A DNA stretch of 64,000 nucleotides, from contig CAUYUJ010004288.1 in assembly GCA_963575745.1 (NCBI GenBank), positions 1 to 64,000 of the forward strand, written 5' to 3'. Shown one piece after another: positions 18,815 to 30,199 of the stretch; position 1 is the first letter of the stretch; every line of letters begins with the position of its first letter. The notes under the pieces were generated by a model, which worked only from the letters and a program-made list of their open reading frames with translations, was not told the DNA's origin and searched no databases. Source of the DNA: Prorocentrum cordatum (taxonomy: Eukaryota; Sar; Dinophyceae; Prorocentrales; Prorocentraceae). A program made the translations under genes and the position numbers.

Positions 18815-19515
18815 CGGTCCACCATCCTCGCAGCGCCTCGCCCGACCCGGCAGCGTGTCCGGGAGAGCTTCCGGCAAGCGTCTACGCGTGCCTGCACGCG
18901 TGGACGCGTTCGTGGCATCTCTTCACAAGCGCTCCGGGGAGCCCAGAGGGCCCTAGAAGAGGTTCCCGAGAGTCTGCGGGGTTGCCAGCAAGGCATTCCG
19001 GTGTGTGCCCTCTTCTTCGGGTTTCTGACACTATCAAGTGGCAACTTCTGAGTGGTACCTCGTAGAGCTCTTCGGCATCGTTGAGCTAGAGGAATTCGGG
19101 CGCGGGGTGGAACTAGTGACTCGTAGAGCTTCCCTTAGCAAGTTCATCCTGGAAGCTAAGAGTAATACCTCGTAGAGCGCTTCGGCATCGATGAGCTAGA
19201 GGAATACCTCGTAGAGCTCTTCGGCAAGATGAGCTAAGAGGAATTCGGGCGCAGGGTGGAGCTAGCTGGTCGACCCGACCATAAGAGACAATGTGACGAC
19301 TTGGGGTCTGTTTTTCTTTCTTCGTCTGAAATCGGTCCACGATCCTCGCAGCGCCTCGCCTGACCCGGCAGCTGGTCCGGGAGAGCTTCCGGCAAGCTTC
19401 CACGCGTGCCCGCACGCGTGCAGGGACGCGTGGAAGTGCTTCTGGCAGCCCTTCGGGAGCCTGGCCGGGGAGCCCCCCGGAGCCCCGGAAGGGCTTCACG
19501 GGAGCTTCCGTGGGC
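18815..19515 (+). repeat. Two GC-rich ACGCGT modules around CCTCGTAGAGC module starts
   Basis: The first GC-rich module (18,820-18,970) is the inverted counterpart of 3,305-3,450. The second (19,330-19,515) is the direct counterpart of 4,135-4,325. Between them lie three short CCTCGTAGAGC starts. The palindrome at about 19,396-19,436 has perfect 11-bp arms CTTCCACGCGT/ACGCGTGGAAG. Confidence 0.65.
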
Positions 19516-19597
19516 TTACCAGGAGGGTTTTCCGGTGTGTGTTCTCTTTACTCTCCGGGTTTTGGACGCTATAAAATTTTTTCTTTCTTCGTCTGAA

Positions 19598-22500
19598 ATT
19601 TGGAAATTCGTTTGAAGAACGGGTATTTTTCCCACCTGTAGTGGATTATGTCGCGCTTTGTAGTTAATTTTTCAGGTCCCTAGCTGCAATATTACTATCG
19701 AAAGACTTGAGGGAACCGTCGGCTGTTTCGAGTCACTTGAGACGCGTTGACGGTTTTCTGTACTTAACTCGATATTTAGGACAGCTACAGAGCTGATTAT
19801 TATTGAAACCGATCCAGAATCATCAGAGGCGTTCGTCTGTTCCATCGAGAGGTCTGAACTCGGTTTGCTACTCGAGCTAGATCTGCAAAACAAGTCGTAT
19901 ATACGAGACATTTTGAGGATGAACTGTCAGTTTCCTTCTCTGAAAATTTAGATAAGCTACAGAGCTGGTGCACATATAACCATCCTGTATCACCGAGCGT
20001 TTTTTTCCTCGTACCGAGAGGTCCGAACTGGGTCTCTCATCGGAGCTATGAATGAAAAGTGAAAAAACAACCTTTTTTTCGAGCTTTATTCTTGTACGAG
20101 TAAGCTTTTCCCGTGTGCTGCGAACAGCGCCTTGCAAGAACAGAGCTCTACGAGGCTCCCGGCGGTTACCTGGTTGACGGTTCATCGCCGGATCCCACTG
20201 GCGCGGGGTGGAGCTAGTAACTCGTAGAGCTTCCCTCAGTAAGTTATTGCTGGAAGCGAAGAGTAATTCGGGCGCGCTGGAGAGCTAATTGGCAAGAAAA
20301 ATCTCGACGGAACTTTTGCTGACTTTTGGTCCCTTGAATTTTTTTTCTCGAAATTCAACCATTCGTTGGAGCTCTAGTATTTTTACCATCATATTCGATC
20401 TCATTCCCGCTCGCCATCTTGATCTCAGCTCGATTTTCGAGTCATCTTGATACGCGCTGTCGGTTTTATGAATATAATTCGAGCTTCGGGACAGCTAGAG
20501 GGCCAGTAAGCACAGCTAATCGATGTAGGATGATCAGGCGCGTTCGCCTGTTGAACCCAGAGGCCTGAACTCGGTCTGCTAGCCGAGCTAGGTTTGAAAA
20601 GCTATTCGTATTATCCGAGTCAACTTGACAGACGCTCTCGGTATTCTGTGCTTAACTCGAGCTGTAGGGCAGCTACAGAGCTCAAACTCACAGAAATTAA
20701 TTAGGAATCATCAGGCGCGTTCGTCTGTTGAATCGAGAGCTCTGAACTCGCCCTGCTGCCCGAGCTAGAATCGCGAAACTATTCGTATTGTTCGAATCAT
20801 CCAAAGAGGTACTGTCGCTTTCTAAACTTAACTCGGGCTGTAGGGGGCTACAGTGCTGGTGGGGACAGCAATCGATTTGGAGACATCAGGCGCGTCCGCC
20901 TGTGGAAACCAGAGCTCGGAATTCGGCCTGCTGCCTGAACTCGGTCCGCGAACCTGTTCGTATTCTTCGAGTCATCCTGAAAGATGCTGTCGGTTTCTGC
21001 ACTTAACTCGGGCTGTAGGGGAGCTGCAGTGCTGGTAATCACAGGAATCGATTCGGAGATATCAGACGCGTCCGCCTGTCGCATTCAGAGGCCTCAACTC
21101 GGTCTGATACTCGAGCTGGGTTTAGGAAACTGTTCGTTTTGTTTGAGTTATCTTTAGAGGTGCTGTTGATTAGCGCACGTAACTCGGGCTGCAGCAGAGC
21201 TACAGATCACGTACAGAAGACAATCCAGAAGCATCGGGGGGCGTTCGGCTGTTGCATCGAGAGGTCTGAAATCGCTTGGGCTGAAAAACTATTCGTTCTC
21301 TGCAATCTATTTTCTACATTATATGTAGCCAGGAAGCTCTACGAGTCCCCCGGCGGTAAGAAAGGTTGACGGTTTACCGCCGGCGCCCAGTTGGTCGACC
21401 TGGCCAGAAAGGACAAAGTGATAACTTTTTGGTGGTTTTGCAATTTTTTGAAAGATATTTGACAATTCATTTTGAGAAAGCAGATTTTTCGCACCTGTAA
21501 ACGACTATGAGGGCCTCTCTGTCTTAATACCTCGTAGAGCTCTTCGGCATCGATGAGCTAGAGGAATTCCGGCGCGGGGTGGAGCTAGTTGGCCCAGCCG
21601 GCCGAGGCGGACAATGTGACAACTTTTTGATGGTTTTGCGAACATTTGAAAGATATTTGGCCATTTATTTTGAAAAAGCAGATTTTTACGCCGAGCATTG
21701 GCATATGAACTCCTCTCTGACAGCAGCTCAGCTCTCTCGATGCATTTTTGCATGAGTTGACTTCCGGGAACTGAGCGAATATGAACATCGAAAAAATCGA
21801 ATTTCAAGATTTTCGAAAAATCTCCATTTTTTGATCTGTGTCGATTCTCTGCACTCTTACTAGTGAGAGGAGCTCTACGAGGTTCCCGGCGGTGACCAGG
21901 TTGACGGTTCACCGCCGGCGCCAGTATGAGCTCTGTAAGCGCACTTTTACTATCAAAACACTTGGGGGAACCATCTTCATGTCGACACGAAAAAAAAACA
22001 TTTTTTCTCTTTTTGGAGAAATGCTTCCCGAAGCTCTCTTTTCGAGGAATGCTTCCAGAAGCACTCTTTACTCGTGGAAGGAGCTCTACGAGGTCCCCGG
22101 CAGTGGCCAGGTTGACGGTTCACCGCCGGCGCCAGTTCCGGCGCGCTGGAGAGCTAGTTGGCAAGAAAAATCTCGACGGAACTTTTGCTGACTTTTGGTC
22201 GGTTGAACATTTTGTTCTCGCAATTCAACAATTCGTTTGAGCTCTAGTATTTTTTCCCGTGATATTCGATCTTATTCCCACTCGTCATCTTGATCTTAGC
22301 TCGATCGGGTGAATATTACTATCGAAAAGCACTGTGGCGGGATCGATGTAGAATGATTAGACGCGTTCGCCTGTTGAATCCAGAGGTCTGAACTCGGTCT
22401 GTTAGCCGAGCTAGGTCCGCAAACCTATTCGTATTATTCGAGTCATCGTGACAGGAACTCTCGGTTTTCTGTACTTAACTCGAGTTGTAGGGCAGCTACA

Positions 22501-23893
22501 GAGCTGATATTTACAGAAACCGATTCAGAATCACCAGTTGCGTTTCTCTGTCGAATCCAGAGCTCTGAACTCGGTCTGTTGCCCGATCTAGAATCGCGAA
22601 ACTATTCGTATTGGTCGAGTCATCTTGAGAAGTACTCTCGGTTTTCTTCACTCAACTCGCGCTGAGGGGGGCTACCGTGCTGGTGGTCACAGGAATCGAT
22701 TTAAAGACATCAGGCGCGTCCGCCTGTCGAATCCAGAGCTCGGAACTCGGTCTGCTGCCCGAATTAGGTCTGCGAAACTATTGTATTGTTCGATTCATCC
22801 TGAGAGGTGCTGTCGGTTTTCTGCACTTAAATCGGGCTGTAGGGAGGCTGCAGGGCTGGTAATGACAGCAGTCGATTTGCGACATCAGACGCGTCCGCCT
22901 GTCGCATTCAGAGGTCAAAACATATTTACTATGAGTTGGAATGTTGGTAGGTGCTGTCGGTTTTCTCAACTTAAGTCGAGCTAGGAAGCTCTACGAGTCT
23001 CCCGGCGGTAACCAAGGTTGACGGTTTACCGCCGGCGCCCAGTTCGCCGACCCGGCCCCGACGGACAATGTGCGAACTTTGGGTCGGTTGAACAAACTTT
23101 GTAAGAAATTTGAACATTTGTTTTCAGAACCGGTATTTTTTCTGCACCTGTAGTGGTTTTTTTCGCGTTCGCCAGTGCATTGTAAGGTCCGTAGGCGTTG
23201 TATTCCTATCAGAACACTTGGCGGAACCGTCTTTCGATCAAAATATGAAAACATGATTTTTCGAGTTTTTTGGATCTCGCTGCAGACTCTTCCTGAATGT
23301 GCACTGGGAAGCGCCGTGCGAGAAAAGAGCTCTTCGGGGGCCCGGCGGTAACCTGGTTGGCGGTTTACCGCCGGTTCCCAGTTTTGCAAAAAGATATTTG
23401 ACGGTTTATTTGCAGAAAGCAGATTTGTCGCACCTGTAGACGAATATGAGGGCCTCTCTGTACCTCGTAGAGCTCTTCGGCAAAGAAATAAGAGGAATTC
23501 GGGCGCAGGGTGAAGCTAGTTGGCCGGCCCGACGAAAAGAGAGAATGTGGTGATCTGGGGTCGTTTTTTTTTTGACTTTATGCAAAATTTTGATGTTTGT
23601 TTTTAGAAGTGAGATTTCTTATCTCCTGTAGTAAGCTATGGCGCACCTGCTGGTGAATTCCCTATGGCTCTAGGTCCAGTATTACTCTCAAAACATTTGG
23701 AGGAACCCACTGTGTGAAAACCGAAAAATCGTCATTTTTCGATTTTTTCGGCTCTCGCTTCAGAAGCTTCCTTCACATGTCCGGAGGAGCGCTGTGTAAG
23801 AAGAGAGCTCTACGAGGTGCCCGGCGGTAGCTTGGTTGACGTATTACCGCCGTTTCCCATCTTAATACCTGGTACAGCTCTTCGGCATTGATC
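19598..23893 (+). repeat. Large duplication, copy 2 (no LINE)
   Basis: Collinear with 6,541-10,026 plus 17,928-18,806. It runs straight through the target hairpin at 23,002-23,035 without any insertion. Internal tandem arrays sit at about 20,440-21,290 and 22,340-22,985. No gene is supported. Confidence 0.85.
23002..23035 (+). other. Empty LINE target site: inverted repeat with AACCAAGGTTGA loop
   Basis: CCGGCGGTAA (23,002-23,011) pairs with TTACCGCCGG (23,026-23,035) around a 14-nt loop. AACCAAGGTTGA occupies 23,010-23,021. Variants of the same hairpin, with AACCTGG or AAGAAAGG in the loop, occur at many module joints, for example near 2,050, 6,500, 8,295, 21,355, 25,065 and 28,800. Confidence 0.85.
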
Positions 23894-23919
23894 GGCGCGG
23901 GGTGGAGCTAGTTGGCCAT

Positions 23920-24990
23920 CGATTCGGAAACATGAGGCGCGTGTGCCTTTCGAATCGAGAGCTCCGAACTCTGTCTGCTGCTCGAACTAGGTTCGCCAAA
24001 CTATTCGTATTGTTCGAGTGATCCTGAGAGGTGCTGTCGGTTTCCTGCACTTGACTCGGGCTGTAGGGGGGCTGTAGGGCTGGTAATCACAGGAATCGAT
24101 GCAAGACATCAGACGCGTGCGCCTGTCGCATTCAGAGGTCTGAACTCGGTCTGATACTTGAGCTAGGTTTGCTAAACTTTTCGAATTGTTCGAATCATCT
24201 TGAGAGGTGCTGCCCTACAGAGCTCATTTTCACAGAAATCGATTCCAAATCATCAGGCCCGCTCGTCTGTTCCATCCAGAGGTCTGAACTCGGTCTGCTG
24301 ACCGAGCTAGGTTTGCGAAACTATTCGTATTGTTCGAGTCATCTTGACAGGTGCTGTCAGTTTTCTGCACTTAACTCGGGCTGTAGGGGGGCTACAGGGC
24401 TCGTACTCACAGGAATAAATTCAGAGACATGAGGCGCGTGCGCCTGCCAAATCGAGAGCTGAGAACTCGGTGTGCTGCCCGAGCTAGGTCCGCGAACTAT
24501 TCGTATTCGTCGAGTCATCTCCGTTTTCTGCACTTAACTCGAGCTGTAAGGGGGCTGCAGGGCTGGTAATCACTGAAATCGATTTGGAGACATCAGTCGC
24601 GCCCGGCTGTCGCATTCAGAGCTCTGAACTCGGTCTGCTGCCTGAGCTAGGTCTGCGAAACTATTTGTATTGTTCGAGTCGTCTTCAGAGGTGCTTTCGG
24701 TTTTCTGTACTGAACTCGGGCTGTAAGGGGCCTGCAGGGCTGGTAATCACAGAAATCGATTCGGAGACATCAGACGCGTCCGCCTCTTGCATTCAGAGGT
24801 CTGAACTCGGTCTGTTAATCGAGCTAGGTTTGCCAAACTATTCGTATTGTTCGAGTGATCTTGAGAGGTGCCGGTGATTTTCGCACGTAACTCGGGCTGC
24901 AGGAGAGCTACGGAGCTCGTGCGCACAGGAAACGATCCAGAAGCATGAGGGGCGTTTGGCTGTTGCATCGAGAGGTCCGAAATCGCTTAG
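23920..24990 (+). repeat. Cleanest array of the ~176-bp tandem unit, about 6 copies
   Basis: TTCGAGTGATC/TTCGAATCATC starts recur at about 24,013, 24,188 and 24,334 and further on, giving a period near 176 bp with some shorter units. Each unit has CTGTAGGGGGGCTGCAGGGC or a variant, a GCGTCCGCCTGTCGCATTC segment and CTCGGTCTG-x-TA-x-CGAG, each able to form a short stem. No protein frame is kept between units. Confidence 0.8.
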
Positions 24991-25379
24991 GCTGAAAAAC
25001 TATCCGTTCTCTGCAATTCTTCTCGAAATTATATATTGTCAGGAAGCTCTACGAGTCCCCCGGCGGTAAGGAAGGTTGACGGTTTACCGCCGGCGCCCAG
25101 TTTTGCAATCTTTGTGGAAAATTTTAATGTTCGTTTTGGGAACCGGTATTTTTCTCACCTGTAGTGGGTTGTGCCGCGTCTGCCAGTGAAATTCTCAGGT
25201 CCCTAGCTGCAATATTTGAATCAAAAGACTTGAGGGAACCGTCGGCCGTTCAGCTCACGCGTAAGAAAGCTTCCCCCATGTGTTCCAAGCAGCGCCGTGC
25301 AGACAAGAGCTCTATGAGGCTCCCGGCGGTAACTTGGTTGACGGTTTACCGCAGGCTCCCAGCAATTCCCGGGGAGCTC

Positions 25380-25700
25380 TCAGGGGGCTAGAGGATTTTA
25401 GATTAGAAGCCGGACGGTGGTGGTGCCCGCCAGCAGCCCATCTGCTCCGGTCCACGATCCCCGCAGCGCCTCGCCTGGCCCGGCAGCGGGTCCGCAGCAA
25501 TGCAGGATCGCTTCAGGAGGGTTTGACAGAGCTTTGCAGGCGCCCCAGGGGGGTGTGACAGACCCCTGCAGGAAGGCACGCGTCCACGCGTGCCTGCACG
25601 CGTGCAGGCAAGCATGGGGGCGAGCCTGGCAGTGCCTTCGAAGCGCGTCCGGGGGCCCCCAGGAGCTCACCAGGAAAGCTTTCCTGCCCCGGAAGGTACC
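25380..25700 (+). repeat. GC-rich ACGCGT module
   Basis: Contains CACGCGTCCACGCGTGCCTG and CACGCGTGCAGGC around 25,578-25,612, plus a GGTGGTGGTGCCCGCCAGCAG segment shared with 3,630 (opposite strand) and 26,460. Non-coding; the overlapping ORFs on both strands are shadows of the GC-rich composition. Confidence 0.55.
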
Positions 25701-26029
25701 TCGTAGAGCTCTTCGTTATCGATGAGGTAGAGGAATACCTCGTAGAGCTCTTCGGCATCAATGAGCCGGAGGAATTCCGGCGCGAGGTGGAGCTAGTAAC
25801 TCGCAGAGCTTCCTTCAGCTAGTTGCTGGAAGCGTAAGAGTAACTCGTAGATCTTCCCTCAGCAAGCTGTTGCTGGAAACTTAGAGTAACTCGTAGAGCT
25901 TCCCTTAGCAAGTTATTGCTGGAAGCTTAAGAGTAATTAAGAGTAATTCCCGGAGAGCTCTCTGAGAGCTAGAGGGTTTTCCCGGATAGCCTCGTGGGCT
26001 ACGTAGGGCTGTTAGAGAAGAAGCCGGCC

Positions 26030-26710
26030 GGTGCGCGTGCGCCGCCGCACCCTTCCGCCCGCCGCTCCACGTGCCCTTCCGTGGGGTCTCGGGTTCTGCA
26101 GCGTGTCCCGGAGCGTCTGTTCCAATACGTTCCCGTAGAACGTGCTCCAGAGGCCTCGCGAAGCTCCCGGGCAGCGAGCTCTCGCGCGTGCAGGCACGCG
26201 TGGAAGCGTCGTTCTCAGCCCTGCAGGAGCGCGCCAGGCAAGCTTTCCAGCGCCACCACGCACGGTTACAGCCCTTCAGGAGCGCGCCAGGCAAGCTCTC
26301 CAGCGCCACCACGCACCTGTGAAGCGTGCTTGGACCCGCACCGTTTGAGACGAGCGCAGAACACGCGTAACGCCAGGGGTGCGCTTGCGCGACGAGACGC
26401 GTCTGCGCGCGCGTCTCGCGCTTGGCTATCCGGGTTTTGGACAACAGGTAGAAGCCGGGCGGTGGTGGTGCCCGCCAGCAGCCCATCTTCGCCGGTCCAG
26501 AACCCCCGCAGCGACCTGTAAAACCTCGCAGCGGGTCCCGGGGAGCTTCCGGCAAGCTTCCACGCGTGCGCGTGCAGGCACGCGTGGAAGCCTTCCTGGC
26601 AGCGCTTCAGAAGGGCTGCGGGGGGACCCCCCCGAGCCCCAGAAGCGCTTCACGAGAGCGTTCGACAGTCCGCCAGGACAGATTTCCGGTGTGTGCTCTT
26701 TTTGCTCTCC
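26030..26710 (+). repeat. Two adjacent GC-rich modules with an internal direct repeat
   Basis: A segment (CCTGCAGGAGCGCGCCAGGC...CAGCGCCACCACGCAC) occurs at about 26,220-26,262 and again at about 26,275-26,316. The second module (26,455-26,700) carries ACGCGTGCGCGTGCAGGCACG around 26,562. A 216-codon minus-strand frame across the region has no family resemblance. Confidence 0.5.
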
Positions 26711-27559
26711 GGTTTTTGGATGCTACCAAGTACCTCGTAGAGCTCTTCGGCCAGAGCTAAGAGGAATTCGGGCGCAGGATGAAGGTAGTTGACCGACCCG
26801 ACCTTAAGAGACAATCTGACGACTCGGGGTCGGTTTTTCTATCTTTCTGTAAAATTTGAAAGTTCGTTTAAAGAGCAGGTGTTTTTTGTATAGGTAGCAG
26901 GTAATGCCGCGTCTGCCAGTTGAATTTTCAGGTCTGTAGCTGCAATATTACTATCGAAAGACTTGAGGGAACCGTCGGCCGTTTCGAGTCATCTTGAGAC
27001 GCTTTGGCGGTTTCTGTACTGAACTCGAGATTAAGGACAGCTACGGAGTGTAATTTTGACGAGTGTTGTTTCCCTGAACTGAAGATTTAGAGGAGCTACA
27101 GAGCTGGTACGCATATAAACCGATCCAGTATCACTCGGCGCGTTCTTTCCTCACATCGACAGATCTGCACTCGGTCTGGCACTCGAGCTAGGTCCACGAA
27201 GCGAAGATGCATAATGAAAAAAACAGATTGTGCCCCTTTTTTTCTTCACGCTCGAGAAGATTTTTCGTGTGCTCCGAGCAGCGCCGCGCGAGAACAGAGC
27301 TCTACGAGGCTCCTGGCGGTTACCTGGTTGACGGTTCACCGCCGGATGCCAGTTCCGGGTCGCTGAAGAGCTAATTGGCAAGAACATCTCGACGGACATT
27401 TTGAGGAATTTTGGTCGGTTGAACATTTTTTTGTTTTTCCGAAATTCAACCATTCGTTAGAGCTCTAGTATTTTTTCCAGTGATATTCGATCTTGTTCCT
27501 GCTCGCCATCTGGATCTCAGCTAGATCGGGTACCTTTTACTGCCTAAAAGCACTGCGGC

Positions 27560-28790
27560 GGGATCGTCCGTTTCGAGTCATCTTGATTCGCGCTGTCGGG
27601 ATACTGAACTTAATTCGAGATTTAGGACAGCTACAGAGCTGGTGAGCACCTCATCGATTCAGAATGATCAGGCGCATTCCGCTGTTCCAACCAGAGCTCT
27701 GAACTCGGTCTGCTAGCCGAGCTAGGCCCGCAAACCTATTCGTATTATTCAAGTCATCTTGACAGGCGGTCTGTCTTTTCTGTACTTAACTCGAGCGATA
27801 GAACAGCTACAGGGCTGATGTTTACAGAAACGGTTCAGAATCATCAGTCGCGTTTGTCTGTTGAATCCAGAGCTCTGAACTCGGTCTGCTGCTCGATCCA
27901 GAATCGCGAAACTATTCGTATTGTTCGAGTCATCTTAAGAGATGCTGCCGGTTTTCTGCACTGAACTCGAGCTGTAGGGGAGCTACAGTGCTGGTGGTGA
28001 CAGCAATCGATTTGGAGACATCAGGCGCGTCCGCCTGTGCAATGTAGAGCTCAGAACTCGGTCTGCTGCCCAAACTCGGTTCGCGAAACTGTTCGTGTCA
28101 TCCTGAAAGATGCTGTCCGTTTTCTGCACTCAACTCGGAGCTCATCGTAGAATGATTAGGCGCGTTTGCCTGTTGAATCCAGGGGTCTGAACTCGGTCTG
28201 TTTGCCGAGCTAGGTCCGCAAACCTATTCGTATTATTCGAGTCATCTTGACAGGAACTCTCGGTTTTCTGTACTTAACTCGAGCTGTAGGACAGCTACAG
28301 AGCTGATATTAACAGAAACCGATTCAGAATCATCAGTTGCGTTTGTCTGTCGAATCCAGAGCTCTGAACTCGGTCTGCTGCCCGATCTAGAATCGCGAAA
28401 CTATTCGTATTGGTCGACTCATCCTGAGAAGTGCTCTCGGTTTTCTTCACTCAACTCGCGCTGAGGGGGGCTACAGTGCTGGTGGTCACAGGAATCGATT
28501 TGAAGACATCAGGCGCGTCCGCCTGTCGAGTCCAGAGCTCGGAACTCGGTCTGCTGCTCGAATTAGGTCTGCGAAACTACTGTATTGTTCGAGTCATCCT
28601 GAGAGGTGCTGTCGGTTTTCTGCACTTAACTCGGGCTGTAGGGGGCTGCAGGGCTGGTAATGACAGGAGTCGATTCGCAGACATCAGACGCGTCCGCCTG
28701 TCGCATTCAGAGGTCAAAAAGTATTCACTATGAGTCGGAATGTTGGTAGGTGCTGTCGGTTTTCTCAACTTGTCGAGCTAGGAAGCTCTA
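27560..28790 (+). repeat. Array of ~176-bp tandem units, about 7 copies
   Basis: The largest run of the unit in the window. The last three copies closely match those at 9,430-9,960 and 22,440-22,920, including the CTCGCGCTGAGGGGGGCTAC subtype. The array ends in AGCTAGGAAGCTCTACGAGTC and a target-type hairpin at about 28,798-28,832. Confidence 0.7.
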
Positions 28791-29659
28791 CGAGTCTCCC
28801 GGCGGTAACCAAGGTTGACGGTTTACCGCCGGCGCCCAGTTCCGGCGCGGGGTGGAGCTAGTTGGTCCACCCGGCCAGAAAGGACAAAGTGGTAACTTTT
28901 GGGTGGTTTTGCATTTTTTTGAAAGATATTTGGCAATTCGTTTAAAGAAAGGAGATTTTGCGCACCTGTAAACGACTATGAGGGCCTCTCTGTCTTAGTA
29001 TGAGCTCTGTAGGCGCACTTTTACTGTCAAAACACTTGGGGGAACCATCTTCATGTCAACCGGAAAAAAAAACAGTTTTTCGCTTTTTCGAGAAATGCTT
29101 CCAGAAGCTCTCTCTTTCGACTCTAAGCACTCTTACGCGTGCGAAGAGCTCTACGAGGTCCCCGGCGGTGACCAGGTTGACGGTTCACCGCCGGCGCCAG
29201 TTTTGCACGTGGACGCTACCAAATAAACTTTCCTCTGACACTTCCGATGCTTTTTCTCACGAGTTTACTTTGGGGAACTGAGCGAATATGAAAATCGAAA
29301 ACATCAAAAGTAAAGTTTTCCAGGAAATCTTTATTTTATGACTCTACTTCGATTCTGAGCACTCTCACCAGTGTGAGGAGCTCTAGGGTGACTAGGTTCA
29401 CGGTTCACCGCCGGCGCCAGTTGCGCAGAGCGAAGCTTTACATCACAGAAGTTGTCCCTCGAATTCTTAGCTTTTTCCGTCGACAAATCCTCCAGCGAAA
29501 CCAGGAAGCTAACCTCTGATTAACATAAAAATTGAAAGCTGAAGATTTCAAGAAAATCCACTGCGAACTTCTCTGCATCGATTCCGGACATTCTTACGCG
29601 CGTAAGGAGCTCTACGAGGTTCCCGGCGGTGACCAGGTTGACGGTTCATCGCCGGCGCC

Positions 29660-29830
29660 AGTAAAACCATGGAGCCCGTCCGGGAGAGCTTCCGTAAGCG
29701 TCCAGGCGTGCCTGCAGGCGTGGAAGCGTTCCTGGCAGCGCTTGAGAAGCGCTGCAGGGAGCCCCCGGAGCCCCTCAAGAGCTTCACGAGAGCGTCCAAG
29801 GGCCCGCCAGGAAAGGTTTCCGGTGTGTGT
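29660..29830 (+). repeat. GC-rich ACGCGT-like module
   Basis: GAGCTTCCGTAAGCGTCCAGGCGTGCCTGCAGGCGTGGAAGCG in degenerate form; here the palindrome has drifted to AGGCGT. Preceded by a CGGCGGTGACCAGG...CACCGCCGG hairpin variant. Confidence 0.5.
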
Positions 29831-30199
29831 TGCTTTCGCTCTCCGGTCTCTCCGGGTTTTGGACGCTACCAAGTGAGCTGAGAGGAATTCGGGCGCAGGG
29901 TGAGCTAGTTCGCCGACCCCACCTAGAGAACGGGTGCTTCGGGTCGGGTTTTTTTCTGTGGCAAAATAATTCCTGGAGCTTCCCTTCTTGCTGGAAACTC
30001 AAGAGGAATTCCGGCACGCTGGAGAGCTAGTTGGTAAGACAAATCTCGACGAAGCTTTTGATTTTTTTGGTCAGTTCAAATGTTGTTCTCAAAATTCATC
30101 ATCGTATGAGCTCTCGTATTTTTTACGTGATGTTCGATCTTATTCCCGCTCGTCATCTTGATCTTAGCTTGATCGGATACTTTTCGCTGCCAAAAAGCA

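Noticed and set aside
23920-24990. CRISPR-like array
   Set aside because: Units are about 176 bp, diverged and contiguous, without unique spacers, in a eukaryotic genome.
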